This document shows, piece after piece, positions 43,864-53,954 of a stretch of 64,000 nucleotides of DNA (position 1 is its first letter; every line of letters starts with the position of its first letter). The stretch is taken from assembly GCA_016200325.1 (NCBI GenBank), contig JACQEZ010000011.1, forward strand, positions 248,001 to 312,000. The letters are read 5' to 3'. The notes under the pieces are model-generated. The model was not told the DNA's origin. It saw only the letters and a program-made list of their open reading frames with translations, and did not search any database. The stretch comes from Candidatus Manganitrophaceae bacterium (lineage in GTDB: Bacteria > Nitrospirota > Nitrospiria > SBBL01 > Manganitrophaceae). Position numbers and translations under genes: made by a program.

Positions 43864-45678
43864 TTAGAGACTTTCGACAAAGCTCTTCAGCCGCTTGCTT
43901 CGGCTGGGGTGGCGAAGCTTCCGGAGCGCTTTGGCTTCGATCTGCCGAATACGCTCCCGGGTCACCTCAAAATCTTGGCCGACCTCTTCCAAGGTGTGAT
44001 CGGTCGACTCGCCGATCCCGAAGCGCTTCCGGAGGACCTTCTCCTCGCGCGGGGTCAGCGTCTGCAGAACGCTGTTGATCTGACGCTGCAGATCATACCG
44101 AATCGCCGCATCGAGCGGGGAGATGACTTTTTTATCCTCGATGAAGTCGCCCAAATGCGAATCCTCTTCTTCGCCGATGGGCGTCTCCAACGAGATCGGT
44201 TCCTTGGCGATCTTAAGAATCTTCCGAACCTTCTCCAGCGGAAGGTCCATCTTCTCGGCGATCTCCTCCGGGGAAGGCTCTCTTCCCAATTCTTGAACGA
44301 GTTGACGAGAGGTCCGGATCAGCTTATTGATCGTCTCGATCATATGAACCGGGATCCGGATGGTTCGCGCCTGATCGGCGATGGCGCGGGTGATCGCCTG
44401 ACGGATCCACCAGGTGGCGTAGGTCGAGAATTTGTAGCCGCGCTTGTATTCAAATTTGTCGACCGCCTTCATCAGGCCGATATTGCCCTCCTGAATCAGG
44501 TCGAGGAATTGAAGCCCGCGGTTGGTATATTTCTTCGCAATGCTGACGACGAGCCGAAGGTTCGCTTCGACCAGCTCGCTCTTCGCATATTTCATCCGCT
44601 GCTCGGACTGAGAAAGCTGTTGGATGGAATGCCTTAACTCCTCCGCCGAGACAAATGCCGACTCTTCGACCTCCCGAATTCTCTTTTTGGCGCTTCGATA
44701 GGTTTTCTCAATCTCCAAGATCTGCTCTTCCGAGAGGTTGACCTTTCTTTCAACGGCCCGCATCTCTCTCCGCCCCAGCTTCGCTTTTTTCAAAAGGGCG
44801 TTGAGCTCATCACTCGGGACGCCCAATTTCCTCGTGCAAAGGGTGACCTCCCGTTCGGCGTGGATCACCTTATCGGCCAGAGAGCGGAGCTCCTCGATGA
44901 GTCCTTCAATCACACGGGGATGGAGGTTGAGCGATTCAATCCGCTCGATCACTTTGGCCCGCGCGACTCTGACGATCTCCTGTGCCTGCTTTTTTCCCTT
45001 TTCCGAGCGGGCGGAGCGCTTGGTCCGCTCGATGATTTTCATCAGGTCGCGGTAGCGGTTCTTAATCTGAACCATCACTTCGAGGGTCTTGTTCTTCAGC
45101 TCCCGTTCATCCTGCTCGACCACCTCAAATTCTTCATCCTCCGGCATAGAGACGACTTCGCCGATCTGAATCTGCTCCCCCTTGAGCTCCTCGCCGAGCG
45201 ACAGCACCTTCTGGATGGCGATCGGAAGACCAAAGATAATGCTGGAGATCTCTTTCTTCCCCTCCTCGATCCGCTTGGCGATCTCGATTTCACCCTCCCG
45301 TGAAAGAAGGGGGACCGATCCGATCTCTCTGAGATAAAGTCGGACCGGATCATCGGTTCTGCTGACGGCGCCGGGGGTGAGATCGATCTCTTTCTCCCGC
45401 TCTTCCCCGACCACTTCCTCGTCGACCTCTTCCACCTCCTCGACCTCTTCGACCTCTTCATCCGATTCGGCCGGCAGTCGCTGGAAGCGGCCCGCATCTT
45501 CCGGATCGATGACCTCGATATCCATCTCACCGAACATCACCATGATATGGTCCAGCTGGTCGGAAGAGAGAACATCCGCCGGAAGGGCATTATTCAATTC
45601 CTCATAGGTGAGGAATCCTTTTTCTTTGCCTAAAGAAATCAGTTGTTTGACCTCTTCCATTTTTTCTTCTTTGGACAT
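43864..45678 (-). CDS. rpoD: RNA polymerase primary sigma factor RpoD
   Basis: 604 residues with every sigma-70 region: region 1.1 at the N-terminus ([20 protein letters not shown]), an acidic stretch ([15 protein letters not shown]), region 1.2 ([21 protein letters not shown]), a non-conserved insert (about 150-330), region 2 ([20 protein letters not shown], then [20 protein letters not shown]), region 3 and region 4 ([32 protein letters not shown]). It directs housekeeping transcription. dnaG lies just upstream in the same operon, 29 bases away, as in many bacteria. Confidence 0.98.
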   Translation of the reverse strand: MSKEEKMEEVKQLISLGKEKGFLTYEELNNALPADVLSSDQLDHIMVMFGEMDIEVIDPEDAGRFQRLPAESDEEVEEVEEVEEVDEEVVGEEREKEIDLTPGAVSRTDDPVRLYLREIGSVPLLSREGEIEIAKRIEEGKKEISSIIFGLPIAIQKVLSLGEELKGEQIQIGEVVSMPEDEEFEVVEQDERELKNKTLEVMVQIKNRYRDLMKIIERTKRSARSEKGKKQAQEIVRVARAKVIERIESLNLHPRVIEGLIEELRSLADKVIHAEREVTLCTRKLGVPSDELNALLKKAKLGRREMRAVERKVNLSEEQILEIEKTYRSAKKRIREVEESAFVSAEELRHSIQQLSQSEQRMKYAKSELVEANLRLVVSIAKKYTNRGLQFLDLIQEGNIGLMKAVDKFEYKRGYKFSTYATWWIRQAITRAIADQARTIRIPVHMIETINKLIRTSRQLVQELGREPSPEEIAEKMDLPLEKVRKILKIAKEPISLETPIGEEEDSHLGDFIEDKKVISPLDAAIRYDLQRQINSVLQTLTPREEKVLRKRFGIGESTDHTLEEVGQDFEVTRERIRQIEAKALRKLRHPSRSKRLKSFVESL

Positions 45679-45707
45679 GGAACCTCCGATATATCCCTAA
45701 ATAAACT

Positions 45708-47483
45708 TTATAAAGATTCGTTCAGCTGGTTTAATTTTCTTCTCAATTCAAAAAGACGACGCTGCAACGACTCGATTAATTCACTGTCGCCGCCTCGGTC
45801 GGCCTCTCTTATTTTTCCCTGAAGCGCGATGCTTTCCCGCTGCATCCTTTTCTTCTGCAGAGAGGCGACGCAATCTTTGAGCGTCTGCGGCGCGTCCTCA
45901 AAATAATTTTCACGGATCGACAAGCGGCGCACCAGCCCCAAGAGCGACTCGTCCATCTCGTCCAACGCTTCCAAATTCTGCGGCGTGGACCATCGGCCTT
46001 CAGCGGCATTCCATAAATGGCTAAGAATGCCGCGCATCTGTGGATCTGTAAAATCGTCCAATTCCAGACCGGAGAGCGCAGATGGGTCTATTTGGTTCTG
46101 GAGGAGAAGGGAGACAATCATCTCCTCACCCTGAGGAAGCCTCGCTCCGGCCGGGAGCGCCTGGCTGACTGGACGCGCTTCCTTTTTTCCTTTGGTTCGG
46201 GAAGCAAATTGGGCCCGCAGATCAGGCTCTTCGATATTGAGCGTCTCTGAGAGCGTTTTTAAATAATGGCCCTGCTCGAATTTGTTTTTCAGCTTTTCAA
46301 TAAGGGGAAAGATCTCCTCCGTTACCTTGATTTTATCATCAATCGATTTCAAAGAGGAAGCCTCCGCCAGCTTGGCGATGGCAAAATCGATCAAGGTTTT
46401 TCCTTCCCCTAACTTACTAAGAAAGCCCTCCTTCCCGACCCTCCGGATAAAGAGATCCGGGTCCTCTCCCGGCGGAAGCGAGATCACTTCGGCAGAGATT
46501 CCCTCTGTAATAAAGAGGGGGGCGGTCCGAATCGCCGCGCGGGCCCCCGCCTCATCCGGATCAAAGAGGAGGAAGACTTTTTCGGTCCATCTTCGGATCA
46601 GACGGAGATGGTCTTCCGTTAAAGCGGTCCCCATCGTCGCGATAACGTTCGTGATGCCGGCCTGGTGCGCCGCCACGACATCAAAATAACCTTCGACGAT
46701 GATCAGGGAGCGCGCTCCCGATTTTTTGGCCCGATCCAATGCAAAAAGATGTCTCCCCTTCGTGAAGACGGGGGTCTCGGAGGTGTTCAGATATTTCGGC
46801 TGCGCGTCATCCAAGACCCGTCCGCCAAATCCGACCACATTTCCCTGCAGGTTGCGAATGGGGAAGAGCACCCGATTTCGGAACCGATCGAAGAAGGTCT
46901 CTTCTCCCTCTCTCCTTGAGATCAGCCCCGCTCTCTCCAGAAGGGGACGCGGAAACTGTCGGCCGAGTTGTTTTAGAAGATCGTCCCGCCGGGGGAGGGA
47001 GAAACCGATCGAAAATGCTTGAATGGTCTCCGGCGTAATCCCTCTTTTCTTAAGATAGTCGACAGCACGGGCCCCTTCGGGCGTCTCCAGCAAATTGCGC
47101 TGAAAATAGGTGGCGGCGGCCTCGTTGATGCGATAGATCTGATCGGTCTCACCCCGGACCGCAGGATTCTCTTTCGGAGTATATTCCGGAATGACCACCC
47201 CGGCTTTGCCCGCCAGCTTACGAAGGGCTTCCGGGAAAGCAAGGTTTTCCATCTTCATGATAAATTGAAAGATATTTCCCCCGGTTCCACATCCAAAGCA
47301 GTGAAAGATCTGTTTAGAAGGGCTCACCGTGAAGGAAGGGCTTTTTTCGGCATGAAAAGGGCAGAGCCCCAGATAATTCTGCCCTGCTTTCTTGAGGGCA
47401 AGATATTCGGATATGACAGCGACCAGATCGGTTCTGTCCCGAATGGTTTCGATGAGCTGGTCAGGAACCCGTCTTCCGAGCAA
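45708..47483 (-). CDS. dnaG: DNA primase DnaG
   Basis: 591 residues from a TTG at 47,483, giving (M)LGRRVPDQLIETIRDRTDL, which matches the usual DnaG start; GAAGG lies upstream. An in-frame ATG far upstream falls in the yqeY gene. Domains: CHC2 zinc finger (CPFHAEKSPSF, HCFGCGTGGNIF), catalytic TOPRIM (LIIVEGYFDVVAAHQAG, LLFDPDEAGARA), and a C-terminal DnaB-interacting region (about 440-590). It makes RNA primers for replication. Lies between yqeY and rpoD. Confidence 0.96.
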   Translation of the reverse strand: MLGRRVPDQLIETIRDRTDLVAVISEYLALKKAGQNYLGLCPFHAEKSPSFTVSPSKQIFHCFGCGTGGNIFQFIMKMENLAFPEALRKLAGKAGVVIPEYTPKENPAVRGETDQIYRINEAAATYFQRNLLETPEGARAVDYLKKRGITPETIQAFSIGFSLPRRDDLLKQLGRQFPRPLLERAGLISRREGEETFFDRFRNRVLFPIRNLQGNVVGFGGRVLDDAQPKYLNTSETPVFTKGRHLFALDRAKKSGARSLIIVEGYFDVVAAHQAGITNVIATMGTALTEDHLRLIRRWTEKVFLLFDPDEAGARAAIRTAPLFITEGISAEVISLPPGEDPDLFIRRVGKEGFLSKLGEGKTLIDFAIAKLAEASSLKSIDDKIKVTEEIFPLIEKLKNKFEQGHYLKTLSETLNIEEPDLRAQFASRTKGKKEARPVSQALPAGARLPQGEEMIVSLLLQNQIDPSALSGLELDDFTDPQMRGILSHLWNAAEGRWSTPQNLEALDEMDESLLGLVRRLSIRENYFEDAPQTLKDCVASLQKKRMQRESIALQGKIREADRGGDSELIESLQRRLFELRRKLNQLNESL

Positions 47484-47535
47484 AGAAACGCCTTCTTTAA
47501 AGTCAGGACCCTGCAGTTTTTTCGCGACCCTCAGG

Positions 47536-47991
47536 TTACTTTTGCCCGAGGCATTCTCGAACCACCTGGCTGATCTTGTTTCCTTCGGCCTTTCCGACAA
47601 GCTGCGGGATCAACAGCTTCATGACCTTCCCCATTTCCTTCACATCGGTCGCGCCCGATTGGGCGATGGCCTCCTGGACCTTGATTCGAAGCGCTTCATC
47701 GGAAATCTGCTCGGGAAGAAAGGATTGAAGAATCGTCAGCTCTTTCTCTTCTTGCTCCACGAGGTCTTGACGTCCCCCCTTTGCGAACTGCTCGATCGAC
47801 TCCCGCCGCTGCTTCATGGCAGAGCTGATCAGCTGAAGGACCTCTTCCTCGGTCAGCTTCTGTCCCTTCCCCTTGTCGATCTCTTTGTTCTTAATGGCCG
47901 AACGGAGGAGGCGGATGACGGAGAGTCGGGCGGCATCGCCGGTCCGCATCGCCCCTTTTAATTCTTCAGCCAATTTTTCTTGGGTTGTCAT
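47536..47991 (-). CDS. GatB/YqeY-domain protein
   Basis: 151 residues with the YqeY family start MTTQEKLAEELKGAMRTGD, then RLSVIRLLRSAIKNKEID and a C-terminal helical part (LPEQISDEALRIKVQEAIAQ, GKVMKLLIPQLVGKAEG). It is similar to the tail domain of GatB amidotransferase and may bind tRNA; its role is poorly known. Member of the classic macromolecular-synthesis block (yqeY-dnaG-rpoD). The ribosomal protein gene rpsU that often precedes it is absent here. Confidence 0.9.
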   Translation of the reverse strand: MTTQEKLAEELKGAMRTGDAARLSVIRLLRSAIKNKEIDKGKGQKLTEEEVLQLISSAMKQRRESIEQFAKGGRQDLVEQEEKELTILQSFLPEQISDEALRIKVQEAIAQSGATDVKEMGKVMKLLIPQLVGKAEGNKISQVVRECLGQK

Positions 47992-48096
47992 TTTTATGAT
48001 TCGTCGAAGGATTCACAAGAACAAGATAAATTTTCATTATAGCGAACGGGGTATCTCTTGTCAACCAGTTGTTTTTATTTTATTTTCTCTGCCTCT

Positions 48097-48447
48097 TTAA
48101 CCGGGGGGCCAGCGCATCGGGCGCCCCCCTAACAGATGAATATGGAGGTGAAAAACCGTTTGGCCGGCATCCCTTCCCGAGTTGATAACGGTCCGAAAGC
48201 CCTGTTCCGCAATCCCCTTTTCCTGGGCCAACTGAGGAACCACGGAGAAAAGATGCGCTACCTCCATTCTCTGGTCAGAGGTCAGGTCGAGCAGGCCGGA
48301 GAGGTGCTTTCGGGGGATCAGCAGCAGATGCACCGGCGCCTGAGGGTTAATATCCTCAAATGCGATGACCTTTTCGTCCTCGTAGACCAGCTTGCAGGGG
48401 ATTTTCTTCTCGACAATTTTACAGAAGAGGCAGTCCGGGTTTACCAT
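48097..48447 (-). CDS. HIT-family nucleotide-binding hydrolase (HinT-like)
   Basis: 116-residue histidine-triad protein. It starts with the zinc-type CLFCKIVEKKIPC and ends with the catalytic triad motif in FHLHIHLLGGR (H-x-H-x-H). Members hydrolyse AMP-lysine or related phosphoramidates. It lies 9 bases downstream of hisIE and is the last gene of the his chain, so probably cotranscribed. A general housekeeping function; no link to histidine synthesis is needed. Confidence 0.94.
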   Translation of the reverse strand: MVNPDCLFCKIVEKKIPCKLVYEDEKVIAFEDINPQAPVHLLLIPRKHLSGLLDLTSDQRMEVAHLFSVVPQLAQEKGIAEQGFRTVINSGRDAGQTVFHLHIHLLGGRPMRWPPG

Positions 48448-48456
48448 ATCGGCTCC

Positions 48457-49164
48457 TTAGCGTTTCGCGGCAGGTTTTTTCGTTCGCGATTTTTTCTCGC
48501 GCGATTTTTTCTCGGCCAGTCCCGATTGAGCGGTCCGGCGCTGCAACTCCTCATCGATTGCCTTTAGAGGAATCCCCTGCTGATTCAGAGCGACCAAAAG
48601 GTGGTAGAAGAGGTCGGCTGTCTCATGGATGACCTCTTTCCGATCCTCGTTTTTGGCGCTGATAATGAACTCGCCCGCCTCCTCCCCCACTTTTTTCAGG
48701 ATCGAATCGATCCCCCCCTGAAGCAGAAGGCTCGTATACGAATGGGGAGAAGGATGCTTCTTCCGTTCCGAGATCATCTGGTAGAGCGCTTCGAGCATCG
48801 GAAGCGCCGGCTGGGCCGGGGCCGAATGCGACGGGCAGCCATTTGCATCGATCTTCTCGAAAAAACAGGAGCGGCTCCCGGTATGACAGGCGACGCCGAC
48901 CTGCTCGACCTCAATCAAAAGGGTGTCTTGGTCGCAGTCGGTATAAAGCGCCTTTACCCGCTGGATGTGCCCCGACGTCTCCCCTTTTCGCCAGAGCGTC
49001 TTTCGCGAGCGGCTCCAAAAATGGGTTTCGCCCGACCGGAGCGTTTTTTCCAGCGCCTCCGCGTTCATATAGGCGACCATCAACACATCTTTCTTTGCAT
49101 GGTCGACGATGACCGCCGGAATCAGCCCCCGGGAAAATTTCAGCTGGTCGATTATTTTCTTCAT
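48457..49164 (-). CDS. hisIE: Bifunctional HisIE (PR-AMP cyclohydrolase / PR-ATP pyrophosphatase)
   Basis: 235 residues with two domains. The N-terminal HisI part (about 1-115) has [37 protein letters not shown] and [13 protein letters not shown] with the metal-binding cysteines. The C-terminal HisE part (about 125-215) has [36 protein letters not shown] and [12 protein letters not shown]. It performs the second and third steps of histidine synthesis. The end is unusually basic ([18 protein letters not shown]). The ATG overlaps the hisF stop (ATGA). Confidence 0.96.
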   Translation of the reverse strand: MKKIIDQLKFSRGLIPAVIVDHAKKDVLMVAYMNAEALEKTLRSGETHFWSRSRKTLWRKGETSGHIQRVKALYTDCDQDTLLIEVEQVGVACHTGSRSCFFEKIDANGCPSHSAPAQPALPMLEALYQMISERKKHPSPHSYTSLLLQGGIDSILKKVGEEAGEFIISAKNEDRKEVIHETADLFYHLLVALNQQGIPLKAIDEELQRRTAQSGLAEKKSREKKSRTKKPAAKR

Positions 49165-49946
49165 ACGCTTCGAACCGAAACCCCCCGCTCGGCCAGATAG
49201 CGCTTCGCCTGCGGGATCGAATAGGTCTGGTAATGAAAGATCGAGGCGGCGAGCACCGCATCGGCCCGGCCGACGGCGACCCCTTGATAGAGATGCTCCA
49301 GGGTTCCGACCCCGCCGGAGGCGATGATCGGGACATGCACCGCCTCGGCCACCCCTTTTGTTAATTCCAGATCATACCCCTGCGTCGTCCCGTCCTGGTC
49401 CATGCTGGTGAGGAGGATCTCCCCCGCGCCGAACCCCTCCATTTTCTTTGCCCAGGTGATCACGTCGATCCCGGTTTCCTTTCGGCCGCCGTGGGTGTAC
49501 ACCTGCCAGGTCGGATTTTCCGGGTCGTCCTCCCGCCGGTTTTTGTTCCGCTTCGCATCAATGGCGACGACGATCGTGGAGCTGCCGAACTGGAGCGCCG
49601 CGGCCCGGACGAACTCCGGATTTTCGACGGCGGCGGTATTGATCGAGACCTTGTCGGCGCCGGCCGCGAGCAGCCGCCGGACATCTTCCACCGTTCGGAC
49701 GCCGCCGCCGACGGTCAGCGGCATCGAGACCTCTTCGGCCGTCCGCCGGACGATCTCCAACAGAATATCCCTTCCTTCCGACGACGCGGTGATATCGAGA
49801 AAGCAGAGCTCGTCGGCCCCTTGCGCTTCATAGAGCTTGGCGATCTCCACCGGATCGCCGGCATCTTTCAAGTTGACGAAGCCGACCCCTTTGACGACCC
49901 GTCCCCCTTTGACGTCGAGACAAGGGATGATCCGCTTGGCCAGCAT
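49161..49946 (-). CDS. hisF: Imidazole glycerol phosphate synthase subunit HisF
   Basis: 261-residue TIM barrel synthase subunit that uses ammonia from HisH. Starts [20 protein letters not shown] and has the two phosphate-site motifs ([36 protein letters not shown]). The catalytic Asp residues are in CLDVKGG and [13 protein letters not shown]. The ATG at 49,946 shares bases with the hisA stop (TGATG); a GTG one codon earlier is possible. Near-perfect family length. Confidence 0.97.
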   Translation of the reverse strand: MLAKRIIPCLDVKGGRVVKGVGFVNLKDAGDPVEIAKLYEAQGADELCFLDITASSEGRDILLEIVRRTAEEVSMPLTVGGGVRTVEDVRRLLAAGADKVSINTAAVENPEFVRAAALQFGSSTIVVAIDAKRNKNRREDDPENPTWQVYTHGGRKETGIDVITWAKKMEGFGAGEILLTSMDQDGTTQGYDLELTKGVAEAVHVPIIASGGVGTLEHLYQGVAVGRADAVLAASIFHYQTYSIPQAKRYLAERGVSVRSV

Positions 49947-50671
49947 CACCCCTCCCCGCGAAGCATCGCCAGCGCCTTCGGCAGCGAGAGGGCCCCGGTA
50001 TAGAGCGCCTTCCCGACGATCGCCCCCTCGACCCCGGGGATCTCGGCCAGCTGTTGGATCTGCTTTAGGGTCGTCACCCCGCCCGAGGCGATAATCGGAA
50101 TCTCGACCTGCATTCCGATTTCTCTGAAGAGATCGATGTTCGGGCCGGCGAGCATCCCGTCTTTCTCGATGTCGGTTAAAATCAGCGCGGCGACCCCCGC
50201 CTCCTGCATCCGATACGCCAAGGTGGCGACCTCCTCCGGATGAATCTCGGTCCAGCCCCGGACGGCGACCTGCCCTTGCTTCGAATCGATTCCTGCGATG
50301 ATCTGGCGGGGAAATTTCCGCGTTGCCTCCTTGACCAGCGCCTCGTTCTGAAGCGCGGCGGTCCCCAGGATGACTGCGGCGGCCCCGACCGAAAGATAGC
50401 GCTCCACCCGCTCGAGGTCGCGGATGCCGCCGCCGACCTGGACCGGGATCTGAACCGCTTTGATCATCTGTGCGATCAATTCATAATGGACCGTCGTCCC
50501 GCCGACGGCGCCGTCGAGATCGACGAGATGAAGGCGCTCGGCCCCTTGCGCCTCCCACTGCCGGGCCATCTCCGCCGGATCTTCCGAGTAGACCGTCTCG
50601 GAATCCATCGCTCCCTGCGTGAGGCGAACGCAGCGCCCCCCTTTGATGTCAATCGCCGGAATTAAAATCAT
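49946..50671 (-). CDS. hisA: ProFAR isomerase HisA
   Basis: 241-residue TIM-barrel isomerase for the fourth step of histidine synthesis. The catalytic Asp residues appear in [15 protein letters not shown] and [15 protein letters not shown]. Phosphate-site motifs [17 protein letters not shown] and [13 protein letters not shown] are present. Ends immediately at the hisF start. Paralogous to hisF, sharing the repeated half-barrel pattern. Confidence 0.96.
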   Translation of the reverse strand: MILIPAIDIKGGRCVRLTQGAMDSETVYSEDPAEMARQWEAQGAERLHLVDLDGAVGGTTVHYELIAQMIKAVQIPVQVGGGIRDLERVERYLSVGAAAVILGTAALQNEALVKEATRKFPRQIIAGIDSKQGQVAVRGWTEIHPEEVATLAYRMQEAGVAALILTDIEKDGMLAGPNIDLFREIGMQVEIPIIASGGVTTLKQIQQLAEIPGVEGAIVGKALYTGALSLPKALAMLRGEG

Positions 50672-50680
50672 CCGCGTCCC

Positions 50681-51289
50681 TCACTTCAACTTAGCAAAAT
50701 TCGCCAGAAGGGTTCGTCCCCGCTCCTGGCTCTTCTCCGGGTGAAACTGGCAGGCAAAGAGGTTGTCGCGGGCGATCGCCGAGGCGAACCGAACCCCATA
50801 CTCGGTGGTCGTCGCAACGGCCTCTTCGTCTTTTGGAACGGCATAATAGGAGTGGACGAAATAAAAATAAGACTGGTCCGGAATGCCCTCCAGGATCGGC
50901 GTTTTCTTCTCGATCCGGAGTTGGTTCCATCCCATATGCGGCACCTTCAGCGCCCCCTCCGGAAAGCGAACCACCCGACCGGGAATGAGGTCGAGGCCGG
51001 GGTGCGGCCCGAACTCCATCCCCTCCGTGAAAAGGATTTGAAGGCCAAGACAGATCCCAAGATACGGCTTTCCCGTTCGGATCGATTTGGCAATCGGATC
51101 GAGGAGGCGAAGGGCCTCGAGGTTCTTCATACACTCCGGAAAGGCGCCGACGCCGGGGACCACCAGATGGCTGGCGTCGGCAACCCTCTTCGGGTCGCGC
51201 GTGATCTCGGCGGCATATCCGGCCCGCTCGAATCCCTTCTGAACGCTTCGAAGGTTCCCCGATCCATAGTCAACAATAACGATTTTCAT
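50681..51289 (-). CDS. hisH: Imidazole glycerol phosphate synthase glutaminase HisH
   Basis: 202-residue class-I glutamine amidotransferase that feeds ammonia to HisF. Starts MKIVIVDYGSGNLRSVQKGF. The catalytic cysteine is in GKPYLGICLGLQILF, and the His-Glu pair is in CQFHPEKSQ. Also present: GVGAFPECMKNLE and HMGWNQLRI. Length is normal. Lies between hisB and hisA with short gaps; part of the same operon. Confidence 0.96.
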   Translation of the reverse strand: MKIVIVDYGSGNLRSVQKGFERAGYAAEITRDPKRVADASHLVVPGVGAFPECMKNLEALRLLDPIAKSIRTGKPYLGICLGLQILFTEGMEFGPHPGLDLIPGRVVRFPEGALKVPHMGWNQLRIEKKTPILEGIPDQSYFYFVHSYYAVPKDEEAVATTTEYGVRFASAIARDNLFACQFHPEKSQERGRTLLANFAKLK

Positions 51290-51313
51290 CAGCGTTGAAG
51301 GAACCTCCGTTCC

Positions 51314-51898
51314 TTACAATTTTCCCTTCGTCGAGGCAACCCCCTTTAACCTCGGATCGATCTGGGTCGCTTGATCGAGCGCGCGGCCAAATCCTTTAAA
51401 GATCGCCTCCAAAATATGGTGTGGATCCTTGCCGTATTGGAGGTTCACATGGAGGTTGATCCGACATTGGTCGACGACCGAACGAAAGAAGTGTTCGATC
51501 AGATCGGTATCGAATTCCTTAATCTTCTTCTTCGGCATCTGCACATGATAAACGAGATAAGGACGGCCCGAGAGATCCACCGTCACCTCCGCAAGCGCCT
51601 CATCGAGCGGGATGGCGGCATGACCGAACCGCCGAATCCCCCGCTTCTCCCCCCAGGCCTTGGCCAGCGCCTCGCCGAGAACGATCCCGATGTCTTCCAC
51701 CGTATGATGGTCGTCGATCTCGACATCTCCCTTCGCCTTGACGGTCAGATCGAAATAGCCATGCTTCGCAAAGGCCGAGAGCATGTGATTTAGAAAGGGA
51801 AAGGGGGTCTCGACCTGATACTTTCCCGATCCGTCGAGGTCGACCTGAAGGGTAATCGCCGTCTCTTTCGTTTCCCGTGTCACAACACCGTTACGCAT
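51314..51898 (-). CDS. hisB: Imidazoleglycerol-phosphate dehydratase HisB
   Basis: 194-residue monofunctional IGP dehydratase, without the phosphatase half found in enteric HisB. It contains the metal-binding His/Glu motifs [20 protein letters not shown] and ...[17 protein letters not shown], and [15 protein letters not shown]. It removes water from imidazoleglycerol phosphate on a manganese cofactor. Overlaps hisD by 8 bases, so is probably coupled. Ends TKGKL like most family members. Confidence 0.96.
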   Translation of the reverse strand: MRNGVVTRETKETAITLQVDLDGSGKYQVETPFPFLNHMLSAFAKHGYFDLTVKAKGDVEIDDHHTVEDIGIVLGEALAKAWGEKRGIRRFGHAAIPLDEALAEVTVDLSGRPYLVYHVQMPKKKIKEFDTDLIEHFFRSVVDQCRINLHVNLQYGKDPHHILEAIFKGFGRALDQATQIDPRLKGVASTKGKL

Positions 51899-53195
51899 TT
51901 TTTTTCACCCTGACCCGGACCATGTTGGCATGGGCTTCTAAGCCTTCGACCTCCGCGATGCGGACCAGATGTTCGCCGCTTCGCTCCAGCGCCTCCCGGC
52001 TGTAGGAGATGACGCTGCTCCGTCTGACGAAATCGTCGACACAGAGCGGCGAGAAGAACCGCGCCGTCCCCCCGGTCGGCAAGACATGATTCGGTCCGGC
52101 GATGTAATCGCCCAACGCCTGCGGCGTCTGCTCGCCGAGGAAAACCGATCCGGCATGGACAATTTGATCGAGATAAGCGAACGGCTCGGAGACGAAGAGG
52201 GACAGATGCTCCGGCGCGATCTCATTGGAGAGCGCGATCGCCTGCTTGAGATCGGGAACGATGAAAGTCACCCCATGCTGCCGCAATGACATCGTCGCGA
52301 TCTTTTTCCGAGGGAGCCGGGCGAGTTGCGCTTTCATCTCTTTTTCGACTTTGGCGACCAGCTTTTGGGAGGTCGCCACAAAGATCACCACCGCCTCTTC
52401 GTCATGCTCCGCCTGGGAGAGGAGGTCGGAGGCGACATAGGTCGGGTTCGCCCGGTCGTCGGCGATAATCAGCAGCTCGCTCGGTCCGGCGATCATGTCG
52501 ATATCGACCAGTCCATAAACCAGCCGCTTGGCGGCGGCGACATACTGATTCCCCGGCCCGACGATCTTATCGACCTTCGGTATCGTTTCGGTGCCGTACG
52601 CCAGGGCGCCGACCGCCTGGACCCCGCCGATCCGATAGATCTCGCTGACGCCGGCGATGTCGGCGGCGATCAATAGATAGGGGTTGATCGCCCCTTCCGG
52701 AGAGGGGGAGCAGATCACCAAGCGGGGCACCCCGGCCACCCGGGCGGGAATCGCGTTCATCAGCACCGAGGAGGGATAGGCCGCCTTTCCGCCGGGGACG
52801 TAAAGCCCTACCCGTTCGATCGGATGGACCCGCTGGGCAAGGTAGATCCCGTCGTTTTGAAGGGTGAACCCCTCTTTCTTCTGCTTCTCATGAAAGGCGG
52901 TGATCCGATCGGCGGCATATTTAAGGCTCTCCACCACCGCCGGGTCGGCCTTTTCATAGGCTCGCCGAAGCTGATCTCCGTCGACGCGGAGCTCGGAAGC
53001 GCTCAGCCGGAGCCGGTCGAACTTTTCGGTATACCGGAGAACCGCGCGGTCTCCCTTTTCCCGCACCTCGTTGAGAATCTTTCGGACCGTCTTCTCGATC
53101 GAGTCCGCTCCGAGATCGAGGCGATTCAATACTTTCCGATAAAGCGTCTGAAACCGTCGATCGTCCACGTGAACCGTTTTCATCATTGCGAGCAT
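51891..53195 (-). CDS. hisD: Histidinol dehydrogenase HisD
   Basis: 434-residue zinc enzyme for the last two oxidation steps. Motifs: [20 protein letters not shown], the family signature [42 protein letters not shown] with metal ligands, and [15 protein letters not shown]. Start at ATG 53,195 ([10 protein letters not shown]) after an AGGAGG; shorter starts at the next methionines cannot be excluded. Sits 16 bases downstream of hisG. Confidence 0.96.
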   Translation of the reverse strand: MLAMMKTVHVDDRRFQTLYRKVLNRLDLGADSIEKTVRKILNEVREKGDRAVLRYTEKFDRLRLSASELRVDGDQLRRAYEKADPAVVESLKYAADRITAFHEKQKKEGFTLQNDGIYLAQRVHPIERVGLYVPGGKAAYPSSVLMNAIPARVAGVPRLVICSPSPEGAINPYLLIAADIAGVSEIYRIGGVQAVGALAYGTETIPKVDKIVGPGNQYVAAAKRLVYGLVDIDMIAGPSELLIIADDRANPTYVASDLLSQAEHDEEAVVIFVATSQKLVAKVEKEMKAQLARLPRKKIATMSLRQHGVTFIVPDLKQAIALSNEIAPEHLSLFVSEPFAYLDQIVHAGSVFLGEQTPQALGDYIAGPNHVLPTGGTARFFSPLCVDDFVRRSSVISYSREALERSGEHLVRIAEVEGLEAHANMVRVRVKKNA

Positions 53196-53211
53196 GGCCA
53201 GACCGTCCTCC

Positions 53212-53883
53212 TTATCCGCGGCTTTTCGCCGCAGGCTTCTTGAGTTCTTTCTTGATTGCGTCGAACAATTTTTGAATGGCCGGGTATTTTAATTTGAGGC
53301 TCGCCCGGTTGACGATGAGCCGGGCCGTGCAGAGGGCGATCTCATCGACGACGCCCAGGTGATGGGTCCGGAGCGTCTCGCCGCTGGAGGTGAGGTCGAC
53401 GATCTGATCGGCGAGCCCGACCAACGGCGCCAGCTCGATCGAGCCGTAGAGCTTGATAATCTCGATCGGGATTCCTTTCTCCAAAAAATAGCGCTCGGTG
53501 ATGTTCGCATACTTCGTCGCCACCCGGAGCTTGGAGTGGCCGTTGCTCCGCGCGCCGCGCGACCCATTGCCGCTCGGCGCGGCGAGGACGATCCGGCAGA
53601 AGCCGTATTCGAGATCGATCGGCTCATAGACGTCGCACATCTGCTCCAGGAGGAGGTCTTTTCCGACAATCCCGACATCGGCCGCGCCATATTCGACATA
53701 GGTCGGAACATCGGTCGCCCGAACCAGGATCACCTTCACCTTTTTTTCGGGGATATCAAAGGTCAGCCGGCGGCTCTCTTCCGAGAGCTCCGACGAGGAG
53801 AGGCCGAGCCGTTTGAGAAATTCGATGCTCGGTTTGAGGAGTCGCCCTTTCGACAATGCGATGGTTAGGAGCGGCCTGTTCAT
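53212..53883 (-). CDS. hisG: ATP phosphoribosyltransferase HisG, short form
   Basis: 223 residues from ATG 53,883 (MNRPLLTIALSKGRLL). Motifs: VKVILVRATDVPTYVEYGAA, DVGIVGKDLLLEQ, LRVATKYANITERYFLEKG, IELAPLVGLADQIVDLTSSG with the PRPP-binding region. The short form lacks the regulatory domain of the long form and generally needs HisZ, which is not in the window. A basic KKPAAKSRG tail ends it. It is the first enzyme of the pathway; murA lies 71 bases upstream. An in-frame reading beyond the ATG is a shadow of murA's 3' end. Confidence 0.95.
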   Translation of the reverse strand: MNRPLLTIALSKGRLLKPSIEFLKRLGLSSSELSEESRRLTFDIPEKKVKVILVRATDVPTYVEYGAADVGIVGKDLLLEQMCDVYEPIDLEYGFCRIVLAAPSGNGSRGARSNGHSKLRVATKYANITERYFLEKGIPIEIIKLYGSIELAPLVGLADQIVDLTSSGETLRTHHLGVVDEIALCTARLIVNRASLKLKYPAIQKLFDAIKKELKKPAAKSRG

Positions 53884-53954
53884 CTCTTCTGCCTTTCCAC
53901 CCGAATCACCGGGACGATCCGGTCGATTCCGACTGTTCGGCCGACGCGCCGCAC

